Both the position numbers and the translations under genes were made by a program. Shown in pieces: positions 9,048 to 16,930 of a stretch of DNA of 64,000 nt. Source of the stretch: Neptunomonas japonica JAMM 1380. Lineage in GTDB: Bacteria; Pseudomonadota; Gammaproteobacteria; Pseudomonadales; Balneatricaceae. The stretch is from assembly GCF_016592555.1 (NCBI RefSeq), contig NZ_AP014546.1, positions 2,304,501 through 2,368,500 of the forward strand. The letters run 5' to 3'. The notes under the pieces are model-generated. The model worked only from the letters and a program-made list of their open reading frames with translations. It searched no databases and was not told the origin of the DNA. How positions within the stretch are numbered: position 1 is the stretch's first letter; every line of letters starts with the position of its first letter.

Positions 9048-9061
9048 TTGATTAATATCAA
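9048..9061 (+). promoter_or_regulatory. FNR/Anr-binding site upstream of hemerythrin 2
   Basis: TTGATTAATATCAA matches the FNR/Anr consensus TTGAT-N4-ATCAA at every defined position. It is centred at 9054.5. If it acts as a class II site at -41.5, transcription would begin near 9096, and TAATTT at 9084-9089 sits where the -10 element should be. This would induce the second hemerythrin when oxygen falls. Confidence 0.75.
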
Positions 9062-9140
9062 TCCCACCCAGCACTATGCATGGTAATTTCTTCGCATCTT
9101 CACACTCATTGATAAAGTCATTATTAAAAAGGAAAGCCCG

Positions 9141-9560
9141 ATGCCGCTATTGGATTTATCCGCCGTTCCTCATGTCGCACTCAGCTTCATGAATGATGAT
9201 CACGCGACAGCCACGGAGTTAGCTAACCAACTACATGCCGAGATAGCCTTAGCTCAAGATACTAATAATACAGCTAAGATTACAGAACTACTGACAGAAC
9301 TTTATCAACATAATGTTGAACACTTTGCGCGCGAAGAGCTGCAGATGGTTGACGCCGCATTTCCACCCTATGACTGCCACAAAGGCGAGCATGAGCGTGT
9401 GCTTGCACAGATGCAAGACGTGCTAAGCACATGGCAAAAAGAACATGATTTATCACAACTAAGCCATTACTTAAGCGATGTTATGATTCCGTGGTTCATA
9501 CAACATATCAATACAATGGACACCGTTACTGCGATGTTCATCAGCCGACAACAACGTTGA
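9141..9560 (+). CDS. Bacteriohemerythrin-like protein 2, probably FNR-regulated
   Basis: This is the second single-domain hemerythrin, 139 residues, with a complete ligand set: His21, His57, His61 and Glu65 (HFAREE), His80 and His84 (HKGEH), His122 and Asp127 (QHINTMD). AAGGAAA precedes ATG 9141. A perfect FNR/Anr box lies 80 bases upstream, consistent with expression at low oxygen, where an oxygen-binding protein could feed a high-affinity oxidase or buffer O2. It is a tandem paralogue of the upstream gene, but the 160-bp gap with its own regulatory site suggests separate control. The precise role is inferred, not shown. Confidence 0.88.
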   Translation: MPLLDLSAVPHVALSFMNDDHATATELANQLHAEIALAQDTNNTAKITELLTELYQHNVEHFAREELQMVDAAFPPYDCHKGEHERVLAQMQDVLSTWQKEHDLSQLSHYLSDVMIPWFIQHINTMDTVTAMFISRQQR

Positions 9561-9585
9561 TCAATAACGAGACAAGTAGCTATCA

Positions 9586-10128
9586 CTAAATCACCCGGGA
9601 TAACGCGGTTTCAATGACGTCCTGCGAAACCGCTTGCCCGCCTGATAGAGCAGGAATCAAGAGCGACTCTCTACAGATAGCAATAACAACGAGAGTACTA
9701 TCACCCTCTTCTTTCTGCCTAAGTAATAATGCCTGGCAATCATCCTGCAGCACTTGATCAAAACGCGTACATAACTGATAAGTCACTTCATCAAGCTTAT
9801 GCCGTTCTCCGTAACACATCCGATATACCGCAAGATACTCAGGCACGGTGGCTAGTTGGCGAAAAATCGCTATCAAGCGTCCAATCACTGACAAGCTATC
9901 ATCACCAATAATGGCTTGTCGTTGTGACTGTACTTCTGATGATAGCTCCTCGAGTAATGCCTGCAATAGTGCCTGTTTCGTCGGGAAATTATTGTATACC
10001 GTGGGTTTTGAAACACTGGCAGTTTGCACAACCAAATCAATTGATGTGCCTTGATATCCAGACTCTGCGAACAGCTGTCGTGCTGCATCCAAAATCACTT
10101 GTTTTTTAGAAGGACGTCCGCGCGCCAT
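9586..10128 (-). CDS. TetR-family transcriptional regulator
   Basis: A 180-residue regulator with an N-terminal TetR helix-turn-helix, residues 1-50: RGRPSKKQVILDAAR, then FAESGYQGTSID and the recognition segment SVSKPTVYNNFPTKQAL. The C-terminal ligand-binding domain has no feature that identifies an effector. It is divergent from trpB with about 80 bp between the starts, and an imperfect palindrome lies in that gap. The arrangement suggests that it represses itself and trpBA, but this is inference. TetR control of trpBA is unusual; pseudomonads use the LysR-type TrpI. Confidence 0.88.
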   Translation of the reverse strand: MARGRPSKKQVILDAARQLFAESGYQGTSIDLVVQTASVSKPTVYNNFPTKQALLQALLEELSSEVQSQRQAIIGDDSLSVIGRLIAIFRQLATVPEYLAVYRMCYGERHKLDEVTYQLCTRFDQVLQDDCQALLLRQKEEGDSTLVVIAICRESLLIPALSGGQAVSQDVIETALSRVI

Positions 10129-10166
10129 AAATACCCCATTGACGCCAGTAAGAATTTTTATTATCT

Positions 10167-10186
10167 TTACCGAACCGTTTAGTTAA
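10167..10186. promoter_or_regulatory. Candidate TetR operator between tetR and trpB
   Basis: TTACCGAACCGTTTAGTTAA is an imperfect 20-bp palindrome with 7 of 10 positions symmetric, lying between the divergent tetR and trpB starts and close to where either promoter should be. TetR-family operators often look like this. It is a prediction from position and symmetry only. Confidence 0.4.
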
Positions 10187-10211
10187 TAAATTAATACATA
10201 TAGGCACGATC

Positions 10212-11441
10212 ATGAATGATGAAGGACGCTTTGGTCAATACGGTGGGAGCTTTATCCCCGAAATACTCTATAGCAGCCAACAACAACTGCTAAAAGCTTA
10301 TCGCGAAGCTATGGCTGACACCTCCTTCGTTCAACAGGTCAAATCTGAAATGCAGCACTTTTCAGGACGCCCTACCCCCTTAACCTATTGCGCCAACCTT
10401 ACACAAAAGATAGGCGGTGCGCAGATATACCTAAAACGTGAAGACCTAAACCATAGCGGCGCCCATAAAATGAATAATGTCATAGGCCAAGGGCTACTCG
10501 CTAAGCGTATGGGGAAAACGCGCGTTATTGCCGAAACAGGTGCAGGCCAACACGGTGTTGCCAGCGCACTGGTTGCGGCTCGCCTTGGACTGGAGTGCGT
10601 TGTCTATATGGGAGCACACGACATTGAACGCCAATACCCTAATGTTTTCTGGATGAAACAACTTGGCGCGACGGTGGTACCGGTATCAACTGGTGCCGCC
10701 ACACTTAAAGATGCGTTAGATGAAGCGCTACGCGACTGGTCTTCTAGTTATGAAGACACTCACTACCTAATTGGTACCAGCTGCGGCTGCGCACCTTACC
10801 CTGAAATGGTCGCTGGTTTTCAGTCCGTTATCGGTGAGGAAGTTAAAGAGCAATCCATACAGCAGTTTGGAAAGCACCCTGATCGCATCTATGCCTGTGT
10901 TGGCGGCGGTAGTAATGCGTGTGGTATTTTCTTGCCCTTCGTCGATACACAAACAGAACTTGTTGGTGTTGAAGCAGGCGGACGCAGCAACGATCCTGGC
11001 GAGCACGCAATGCGTTTTAATACAGACCAAGCACGTTTTGGTATTGCTCAAGGCTTTGCAACACGCTTTCTACAAGATGACGAAGGCCAGTTACAACCCA
11101 CGCACTCTATATCCGCGGGGCTTGATTACGTTGGCGTGTCTCCGATACTGGCTGATTTAGAGGAGCAAGGAAAGGTTCGCATGACCAGTGCTAATGATAT
11201 AGAAGTCATTGAAGCCTTTAAGCTACTCACACGTAACGAAGGGATCATCCCTGCGCTAGAGTCCTCTCATGCCGTAGCGGGGGGCTTGAAAGAAGCAGCT
11301 ACCATGTCGCCTGACGAACACCTAGTCATCAACATTTCAGGGCGCGGTGATAAAGATATATTCAACATAGCTAAAGCATTGAATGACGAACCGTTCACTG
11401 AATTCTTACATAGCTACTTAAAAGAGGGAGCTGCACAATGA
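10212..11441 (+). CDS. trpB: Tryptophan synthase beta chain, divergent
   Basis: TrpB joins indole and serine to make tryptophan with PLP. The 409 residues keep the working parts: PLP Lys86 in SGAHKMNN, Glu108 in AETGAGQHG, the phosphate-binding GGGSNA, the SAGLDY segment and SGRGDKD. Two segments are odd: HKMNN replaces the usual HKTNQ/HKINN, and GTSCGCAPYP (188-197) replaces the near-invariant G-x-x-x-GPHPYP. The opening (FGQYGGSFIPE) and internal GMNN-like features resemble TrpB of Bacteroidetes or Clostridia more than the gammaproteobacterial form, hinting at transfer. It overlaps trpA by four bases (ATGA) and is divergent from a TetR gene; no other trp gene is nearby. Confidence 0.87.
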   Translation: MNDEGRFGQYGGSFIPEILYSSQQQLLKAYREAMADTSFVQQVKSEMQHFSGRPTPLTYCANLTQKIGGAQIYLKREDLNHSGAHKMNNVIGQGLLAKRMGKTRVIAETGAGQHGVASALVAARLGLECVVYMGAHDIERQYPNVFWMKQLGATVVPVSTGAATLKDALDEALRDWSSSYEDTHYLIGTSCGCAPYPEMVAGFQSVIGEEVKEQSIQQFGKHPDRIYACVGGGSNACGIFLPFVDTQTELVGVEAGGRSNDPGEHAMRFNTDQARFGIAQGFATRFLQDDEGQLQPTHSISAGLDYVGVSPILADLEEQGKVRMTSANDIEVIEAFKLLTRNEGIIPALESSHAVAGGLKEAATMSPDEHLVINISGRGDKDIFNIAKALNDEPFTEFLHSYLKEGAAQ

Positions 11442-12220
11442 ATAAACTAACCTCATTCATACAAGAGCAAAGGCAAAACAAGCCCCTCTTGATGATGACC
11501 CATGTTGTTTACGGCTACCCGAGCATTGAAAAAAGTCTCGAGATCATGCAACTAATGCTTGAAAGCGGCGTTGAGGTTCTCGAGGTACAATTCCCCTTCT
11601 CTGACCCTGTAGCAGACGGCCCGACCATCACTACGGCATGCCATCATGCATTGGAGCATCAACCTAAATTATCTCAGTGCCTTAAAGATATAAAACAACT
11701 CGCGCAACGTTACCCACAAAGTCGCGTGCTGTTAATGAGCTATTTAAACCCACTGTTACAACCTGGTTTTGAGTCGCTAGCACAGCAAATGGGAGATGAT
11801 GTTATTGGTATCATCATACCGGACTTACCTATTGATCATCACGCCATGCTTGCTCCCCTGCCCGAGAAAGGAATCTCTCCGGTATGGCTATTGACTCCTG
11901 ACATGCAGCAAGAGCGGATTAAAACCGTTCTAAAGCACGCTCAAGGCATGCTTTACTGTGTAAGCCGTTCAGGTGTGACTGGGCAGCAAGCACCTATCCA
12001 CGACGACACAAAAGCGCAAGATATCCAGAGCTATCTAAGCACAATTAAAAAGTATACTTCGTTACCATTAGCGGTCGGTTTTGGTATTAATACTGCTAGC
12101 GATATCAGTTCGCTCAAAGGTTATGCCGATGTAGCGATTGTAGGATCTGCTTTACTCAATACATTTAACAAAGGAGGTTTAGACGCAGTGGCTGAAAAAC
12201 TGCAAGAGCTACAGCCCTGA
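11438..12220 (+). CDS. trpA: Tryptophan synthase alpha chain, divergent
   Basis: TrpA cleaves indole-3-glycerol phosphate to give indole, which is channelled to TrpB. The 260-residue barrel keeps the catalytic Glu49 and Asp60 at E. coli numbering, within LEVQFPFSDPVADGP, and the catalytic loop SRSGVTG. The phosphate-site region GFGINTASDI is also present. LEVQFPFSDP in place of LELG(V/I)PFSDP marks it as atypical, in step with the unusual trpB. It starts inside the trpB stop (ATGA) and is followed by a good terminator, so trpBA is a self-contained two-gene unit. Both subunits look catalytically competent. Confidence 0.87.
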   Translation: MNKLTSFIQEQRQNKPLLMMTHVVYGYPSIEKSLEIMQLMLESGVEVLEVQFPFSDPVADGPTITTACHHALEHQPKLSQCLKDIKQLAQRYPQSRVLLMSYLNPLLQPGFESLAQQMGDDVIGIIIPDLPIDHHAMLAPLPEKGISPVWLLTPDMQQERIKTVLKHAQGMLYCVSRSGVTGQQAPIHDDTKAQDIQSYLSTIKKYTSLPLAVGFGINTASDISSLKGYADVAIVGSALLNTFNKGGLDAVAEKLQELQP

Positions 12221-12243
12221 TTACGAATCTGCTAGTAAAAGCA

Positions 12244-12270
12244 AAGGCTGCTTTAAAGCAGTCTTATTTT
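12244..12270 (+). terminator. Intrinsic terminator after trpA
   Basis: AAGGCTGCTT and AAGCAGTCTT pair around a very short loop (one G-U pair), followed by ATTTT. It ends the trpBA unit 25 bp after the trpA stop. Confidence 0.75.
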
Positions 12271-12304
12271 CATGAATAAAGAATGCGTAGGGCACTATCA
12301 TCTC

Positions 12305-12967
12305 TTAGAGAAACTCTCGCAATATCGGGTTTGACTGATATAAAGGCGCTATCAGTTCTGATTTCTCGTTAATCACAGCCATCTCATTAACACGAATTAA
12401 TTTTTCATGGACACGTACTTTTCCGTTACTTGGCAAGGACCACTTTTGCCCCGCCACATTAACAATATCTTTTCGTAAAGCTTCAGATATCAAAAGCGTA
12501 AAACCGTCATAAGCTACCCCTTTAGACACCTTGCTATTGATGTATTTGTAATCTGGATTAATAAGCTGGTAACCACAACCAAAATAAGGCACTAAAAAGT
12601 TTTTGGTGACTAAAGCGGGACTCTTATAATAGCTCCAATATTTTTTAGGCACTGCAAGATAAACCGCATTACTCCAATAAGGCTCTGATTTAACATTGGA
12701 CAAATGCTCAACATAAAAGCTCTTGCTAGCAAAGAAAACACCTTTGTAACTCGCGTTTTGAGGCCCTATATCAACTTTACCTACCTTATGTTTTTCCCAT
12801 GACTTTTTTACTACTTTTAGAAATGGATTGTTCAAATAAACAGGAAACATAACGTGATCAATTACAAGCTCTTCGGACTCCTCTTCAGCAGTATGAACAA
12901 CAGGAGATAGCAGCAAGAAAACACAGCTGCTGATAACGATACACACAGACTGTAAACGAGTACTCAT
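12305..12967 (-). CDS. Secreted protein of unknown function
   Basis: I do not recognise this 220-residue protein. It begins with a clear signal peptide (hydrophobic segment CIVISSCVFLLLSPVV, likely cleavage after VHTA), so it is probably periplasmic. The mature part is rich in aromatic residues and lysine; segments such as IDHVMFPVYLNN and GVFFASKSFYVEHL recall the glyoxalase/VOC fold, but that is a weak impression. No catalytic motif or transmembrane segment is evident. AGAGGT lies before ATG 12967. It stands alone between trpA (convergent) and the thioesterase gene (divergent). Confidence 0.65.
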   Translation of the reverse strand: MSTRLQSVCIVISSCVFLLLSPVVHTAEEESEELVIDHVMFPVYLNNPFLKVVKKSWEKHKVGKVDIGPQNASYKGVFFASKSFYVEHLSNVKSEPYWSNAVYLAVPKKYWSYYKSPALVTKNFLVPYFGCGYQLINPDYKYINSKVSKGVAYDGFTLLISEALRKDIVNVAGQKWSLPSNGKVRVHEKLIRVNEMAVINEKSELIAPLYQSNPILREFL

Positions 12968-13064
12968 AAATAACCTCTCTTAGGAGTCAGTGGAGCATTT
13001 CTCACACACTCCTTTAGTCTATATAATAAAAGCACTTTCTATAAAGCATAATTTTGAGGTTTTC

Positions 13065-13541
13065 ATGGCAGGCCAAGACAGAGAAATAACGCTAAGATTT
13101 TTATCCGAGCCAGCTGACGTTAACTTCGGCGGAAAAGTTCACGGCGGTGCCGTGATGAAATGGATTGACCTTGCAGCTTACGCATGTGCTGCCGGGTGGA
13201 GTGGCAAGTATTGCATTACTGCGTATGCTGGGGGTATTCGTTTCGTTAAGCCAATCCATGTAGGTAACATTGTTGAAGTTGCTGCAAAAGTAATTTATAC
13301 CGGCCGCTCATCAATGCATATTGGGATTGATGTACGTGCAGGTGACCCGAAAGATACCGAGCGACACCTAACCACTCACTGTATTGTTATTATGGTTGCC
13401 GTTGATGACCAAGGTAAACCAACCGATATCCCTGAATGGATTCCAATGACTGAACATGATATTCGTCTAAGAGATTCTGCATTACGACTCATGGATATGA
13501 GAAAACGAATCGGCGATGAAATGGAAGCCCACGTAAAATAA
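13065..13541 (+). CDS. Hotdog-fold acyl-CoA thioesterase
   Basis: A 158-residue acyl-CoA hydrolase of the YciA/BFIT hotdog family, which cleaves acyl-CoA to free acid and CoA in the cytoplasm. The family core NFGGKVHGGAVMKWIDLAAY is present near residues 21-40, followed by the long strands ITAYAGGIRFVKPIHVG and the typical VAAKVIYTGRSSMHI segment. I choose ATG 13065 because it has GAGGT eight bases upstream and because the longer frame (from 12990) adds 25 residues not found in the family. Chain-length preference cannot be told from sequence. Confidence 0.85.
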   Translation: MAGQDREITLRFLSEPADVNFGGKVHGGAVMKWIDLAAYACAAGWSGKYCITAYAGGIRFVKPIHVGNIVEVAAKVIYTGRSSMHIGIDVRAGDPKDTERHLTTHCIVIMVAVDDQGKPTDIPEWIPMTEHDIRLRDSALRLMDMRKRIGDEMEAHVK

Positions 13542-13559
13542 AAGTAATGCATAGTCGTT

Positions 13560-13597
13560 GATACCTGATCCGATATTTTGATAGGTCATCAGGTATC
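13560..13597. repeat. Inverted repeat after the thioesterase gene
   Basis: GATACCTGAT (13560-13569) and ATCAGGTATC (13588-13597) are perfect 10-bp arms around an 18-base loop. No T tract follows. It could be a weak terminator for the thioesterase gene or part of merR regulation. Confidence 0.45.
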
Positions 13598-13703
13598 AGC
13601 GCTCTCTATAACAACGCCCTTCCTATATCACTGCATAACAAAAACTAACTAGACGTGATTTTCACATTCATTACATAATGTGGCCAAGATAAGGATATCC
13701 TCG

Positions 13704-14060
13704 ATGAATATGAAAGATTTTTCTGCACGTACAACCCTATCAGCGCATACACTAAGATATTATGAGAAAATTGGTCTTCTCCGCGATATTCACCGCAGCT
13801 CAAACGGCCACCGCTTTTTTACAATAAAGGACCTAGAGTGGGTTGCATTTATTATCAGACTCAAAGAAACAGGAATGCCACTAGAAAGCATTTTAGAATA
13901 CTCAAAACTAAGAGCATTGGGTGAGAGCACTAACCAACAGCGCCAAGCATTACTTGAACAACATCGTGATAAATTAAAATCTAGAATCGAAAACGAGATT
14001 CAGCATCTAGCTGCACTCGATTCGAAAATTGAATACTACACTATCAATAAAACCTCTTGA
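13704..14060 (+). CDS. MerR-family transcriptional activator
   Basis: A 118-residue MerR protein: the winged helix-turn-helix (LSAHTLRYYEKIGLL, then NGHRFFTIKDLEWV) is followed by a dimerisation coiled coil (EQHRDKLKSRIENEIQHLAALDSKIEYY). No metal-binding cysteine cluster follows the coil, so it belongs with the metal-independent NmlR/AdhR-like group that senses aldehydes or thiol stress. I start at ATG 13704, which has AAGGA eight bases upstream; an in-frame GTG at 13680 lies before that site. Its stop codon overlaps the -35 element of the promoter for the next gene, which it should control. Confidence 0.88.
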   Translation: MNMKDFSARTTLSAHTLRYYEKIGLLRDIHRSSNGHRFFTIKDLEWVAFIIRLKETGMPLESILEYSKLRALGESTNQQRQALLEQHRDKLKSRIENEIQHLAALDSKIEYYTINKTS

Positions 14061-14087
14061 CCTAGAGTAAACTCTAACTTGTAACCT
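14057..14087 (+). promoter_or_regulatory. MerR-type promoter with 19-bp spacer
   Basis: A -35 element TTGACC (14057-14062) and a -10 element TAACCT (14082-14087) are separated by 19 bp, the over-long spacing typical of MerR-activated promoters. The spacer holds the perfect dyad TAGAGT-AA-ACTCTA (14063-14076), like sites bound by NmlR/AdhR relatives. The -35 element overlaps the merR stop codon. Confidence 0.8.
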
Positions 14088-14119
14088 TGCCTCGATTACC
14101 TACGCAAAGGAGCAAGGAA

Positions 14120-14503
14120 ATGAACAAATCAAGATATGCTGTTGGTTTAAACAAGTTAGCAGAGATTGATGGTCAAGCAGGGCATAAAGTGATCGAGAGC
14201 CTGCAAAATGTTTGCCCAGACTTAGCGCGCTACACTATTGAATATCCTTTCGGTGACATCTATTCAAGACCAGGCTTAGATTTAAAATCAAGGGAAATAG
14301 CTACTGTTGCAGCACTCACAGCTATGGGTAATTGCAGACCTCAATTAATAGTTCATATCAACGCAGCGCTGAATGTTGGCTGCTCTCCCGAAGAAATAAA
14401 AGAAACCGTTCTACAAATGTCTGTATACGCAGGCTTTCCCGCAGCGCTTAATGGCATGTTTGCTGTAAGAGAAGTGCTGGAAGAACGCGACTTACTCTCT
14501 TAA
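14120..14503 (+). CDS. Carboxymuconolactone decarboxylase-family protein
   Basis: A 127-residue helical protein of the CMD/AhpD-like family. Recognisable parts are the N-terminal RY..GL.KL segment, LDLKSREIATVAALTAMGNCRPQL and the HINAALNVGCSPEEIKETVLQ segment near residue 80-100. Some relatives decarboxylate 4-carboxymuconolactone and others have AhpD-type peroxidase activity through a CxxC pair; here NCRPQLIVHIN has a single Cys, so the peroxidase reaction is unlikely. AAGGAGCAAGGAA precedes ATG 14120. It is transcribed from a MerR-type promoter; such merR-CMD pairs are often induced by electrophiles, which is an inference here. Confidence 0.85.
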   Translation: MNKSRYAVGLNKLAEIDGQAGHKVIESLQNVCPDLARYTIEYPFGDIYSRPGLDLKSREIATVAALTAMGNCRPQLIVHINAALNVGCSPEEIKETVLQMSVYAGFPAALNGMFAVREVLEERDLLS

Positions 14504-14539
14504 TAAGCTCTTTATAAAGCAACTTAAAGCAAACCACAA

Positions 14540-14574
14540 AAGAGCACCGAGTCAACGACACGCCCGGTGCTCTT
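14540..14574. terminator. Bidirectional terminator between CMD gene and bufferin operon
   Basis: AAGAGCACCG (14540-14549) and CGGTGCTCTT (14565-14574) are perfect 10-bp arms around a 15-base loop. The minus-strand side continues into TTTTG, the plus side into ATC. It lies between two convergent transcription units. Confidence 0.7.
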
Positions 14575-14588
14575 ATCAGATTAAAACA

Positions 14589-15137
14589 TCACTTAGCTAG
14601 TGCTGGCTTTGCATCTAAGCCAAGTAATCTATCGATAGACAGAGTCCCTGGACCGCGTGCAACAATTACCAATAGCGACACTGCCCACCATGATGCTGGA
14701 TTAATCCAATGATCCCATGTTGGGAATACAGCCAATTGAATAAACATCGTCATACCAATAAGGCCTAGTGCAGCAAAACGAGAAAACAGTCCAATGATGA
14801 GCAATACTGGCAACACAACTTCGGCGATACCCGCAAATACTGCAAGCAGTTCAATCATTTTCACAACAAACGAGCCTTCAACATACTCGAGTGTTTCTGG
14901 GTTACAAAGCTGCAATGCCCCTGGCCTTACTGGGTCTGGGCAGAAGAACTCGTACATGAATAAGTCATACTTATCGACATTAAACTTTAAAAAACCATCC
15001 CACTTACCTAGCCCAGAATCAAGAAAGACCTTGGCCACCATAAAGCGGAGAAAAAATAACGCCAGCGGCTCTAAAAACCGTGATAATTGCTGGCCTATTT
15101 GCACATAAAGCTCACGTAACTTCCCCACCATACCCAT
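14589..15137 (-). CDS. DoxX-family membrane protein of the bufferin operon
   Basis: A 182-residue inner-membrane protein with about four hydrophobic helices (near residues 24-40, 90-108, 115-135 and 150-165) and the DoxX start FLRFMVAKVFLDSGLGKW. It is the last gene of the bufA-bufB-bufC-doxX unit; a DoxX protein occupies the same place in the Caulobacter gig/bufferin operons. Its role there is not settled; a redox or transport partner in the membrane is possible. An extra loop between helices 1 and 2 has two cysteines (FFCPDPVR and LQLCNPETLE). AAGGAA precedes ATG 15137, nine bases after the bufC stop. Confidence 0.82.
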   Translation of the reverse strand: MGMVGKLRELYVQIGQQLSRFLEPLALFFLRFMVAKVFLDSGLGKWDGFLKFNVDKYDLFMYEFFCPDPVRPGALQLCNPETLEYVEGSFVVKMIELLAVFAGIAEVVLPVLLIIGLFSRFAALGLIGMTMFIQLAVFPTWDHWINPASWWAVSLLVIVARGPGTLSIDRLLGLDAKPALAK

Positions 15138-15146
15138 ATTAATTCC

Positions 15147-15992
15147 TTATTTATTATGATCGTGTGTAGTCATATCAATTTCTAAAATTTCATTTTGTAT
15201 ACAGGCCGAAAAAATATCACTCACGTAAAAGTCGGGATCCAACGCTAAAGCTGCATCAAAAGCCTCTTCCAACACACAACCCTCTCCTTGCAAAGCATGC
15301 ATAACTGCCCACTCAGGAGCAGAGAGAGCGCGTACCTGTACGGAACCGTGTAGACGCCAAAACATCACGAGATCAGAAGATAAAGAACTATCTCTCAATG
15401 ACGATTCACGGTGTATATTCTCATCTTGTGCGACTTCGCTTGAGTTAGTTTTTAATGCAATCCATTGCTCCAACGTGTCGGCACTTACTTGTAGAAGAAT
15501 AACGCTAGCGTTCAATGTCGCTATTGATTGAGTAAAATCGCAGTCTTCGCTCATTAACCATGTGACTTTTTCTGCTGTCAAAGCCTGAGTAACATCAGCA
15601 CTCATCAAGCTCATTAGCCAGGCATAATCCAAGTGTGCCAAATCAACCAACTTTGACGATAACTTTAACACCTCAGGTTGTTTTGCTAGCTCCGTTATAA
15701 AGTCATCTAAAAAATCAGGAAAGTTAAGCCCATAACCTACCAAAGTGCCTTTTTCTGGCGGGTAATGATCAACATAAATACGAGCAATATTCTTAAAGTT
15801 GTCACTTCCTACAAATTTTTCACACATAGGAAAGTTTGCAGTTAGCGCATCAACACACCCTTTGTAAAAACCATTGCGGTATACCGACATACGCTTTAAG
15901 TGCTCAGCATTAACGCAAAAATCATTCATCCCACTCACATCACCTGTTCGCAGGTAAATAGAAAATGCATCAATGTAAGAACTAACCCCCAT
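15147..15992 (-). CDS. bufC: DUF2063 (HvfC/BufC-type) partner of the MNIO enzyme
   Basis: A 281-residue member of the DUF2063 family. These proteins pair with DUF692/MNIO enzymes and are thought to recognise the leader of the precursor peptide and present it to the enzyme. The family pattern is visible near the N-terminus: MSVYRNGFYKGCVDALTANF, then YPPEKGTLVGYG and FPDFLDDF. The helical N-terminal domain is followed by a less conserved C-terminal half containing a Ser-rich, low-complexity stretch near 205-220. I start at ATG 15992, six bases after GGGAGG; two TTG codons precede it. It follows bufB by 23 bp in one operon. Confidence 0.85.
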   Translation of the reverse strand: MGVSSYIDAFSIYLRTGDVSGMNDFCVNAEHLKRMSVYRNGFYKGCVDALTANFPMCEKFVGSDNFKNIARIYVDHYPPEKGTLVGYGLNFPDFLDDFITELAKQPEVLKLSSKLVDLAHLDYAWLMSLMSADVTQALTAEKVTWLMSEDCDFTQSIATLNASVILLQVSADTLEQWIALKTNSSEVAQDENIHRESSLRDSSLSSDLVMFWRLHGSVQVRALSAPEWAVMHALQGEGCVLEEAFDAALALDPDFYVSDIFSACIQNEILEIDMTTHDHNK

Positions 15993-16015
15993 CAACAACC
16001 TCCCGTAAAAAGATA

Positions 16016-16930
16016 TTATGCGGCATTACTTCTTATCTGCTTTAAGTAGCCTTGTGCAATTTGGCACTCACTCATCAACTCAGCAAACGCTGGTATGTTG
16101 GCATCCCGTTCAACCAAAACAGGCTTATGGCCAAATAAAGACAAGGCATGCTCTAACAACGCCCACACCGGTAAGTCGACTGCTGATGCATGACTATCAA
16201 TAAGTAATGCTTCTCCCAACTCCGGATCAGGATCATGTCCTGCTATATGAATCTCTCCGACAAGATCAGCAGGAATTTGTGATAAATATTCTACGGCATC
16301 AATACCTGTATTCTTACTACTGATATACAAGTTATTAATATCGATTAATAAACCACAACCACTACGATTCGCCGCATCAACAAGAAACTGCGGCTCATCC
16401 ATCTCACTGGTAAAATCCAAATAGTTACTTGGGTTTTCAATTAAAATTCGCCGCTCGATACCCGTCTGATAACGATCAATTCCTTCAACTAATGACTGAA
16501 GTGCGTCATGCGTTCTAGGTAATGGCATAAGGTCTGCAAAATATGCTCCCCCAGAGCGAGACCAAACAGCATGCTCTGAGACAAGCGCCGGTTGAAACTC
16601 ATCGATTAATACTTTTACCTGCTTAATATGCTCAGGCATAGATTGATGATCATAACCGAGTGACCCCCCCACTCCATGAAAACTAAGATCGTAATTCTCA
16701 CGGATTGCTCTGAGGTAGTTGAGTCGAGGCCCACCCGCTACAAAATAGTTTTCTGTATGAACCTCAAACCAAAGATGGCTACCAGCACACGTTTTATCGG
16801 TAACGGGTAATGCCAAAATAGCATCTAGGTGCTCCGCCTTTAAACCAAGGCCAGCACCTAAGCGCCCCTCCGCAGTCAAAGACTGCGAAAGCAAGGGAGA
16901 TTCATCAGCTTTCAAGCGAACCGGTTCCAT
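16016..16930 (-). CDS. bufB: DUF692 multinuclear iron oxidase (MNIO), bufferin maturation enzyme
   Basis: A 304-residue TIM-barrel DUF692 enzyme. MNIOs use two or three iron atoms and O2 to modify cysteines of RiPP precursors. The metal-site motifs are all here: FEVHTENYF (54-63), FHGVGGS (84-90), SEH (118-120), IENPSNY (164-170), LIDINNLY (195-202), GEIHIAGH (225-232), DSHAS (245-249) and LVERD (272-276). It starts inside the bufA gene, overlapping it by 26 bp with no clear ribosome site, so translation is probably coupled to bufA. By family and context its substrate is the upstream four-cysteine BufA peptide, whose central cysteines would be turned into heterocycles. Confidence 0.92.
   Translation of the reverse strand: MEPVRLKADESPLLSQSLTAEGRLGAGLGLKAEHLDAILALPVTDKTCAGSHLWFEVHTENYFVAGGPRLNYLRAIRENYDLSFHGVGGSLGYDHQSMPEHIKQVKVLIDEFQPALVSEHAVWSRSGGAYFADLMPLPRTHDALQSLVEGIDRYQTGIERRILIENPSNYLDFTSEMDEPQFLVDAANRSGCGLLIDINNLYISSKNTGIDAVEYLSQIPADLVGEIHIAGHDPDPELGEALLIDSHASAVDLPVWALLEHALSLFGHKPVLVERDANIPAFAELMSECQIAQGYLKQIRSNAA

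Noticed and set aside
10771..11160. 129-residue plus-strand ORF inside trpB
   Set aside because: Shadow frame of trpB; no ribosome site or homology.
13579..13592. TTGAT...ATCA as a possible second FNR site
   Set aside because: The spacer is five bases rather than four and the right half lacks the final A; it is part of the inverted repeat at 13560-13597.
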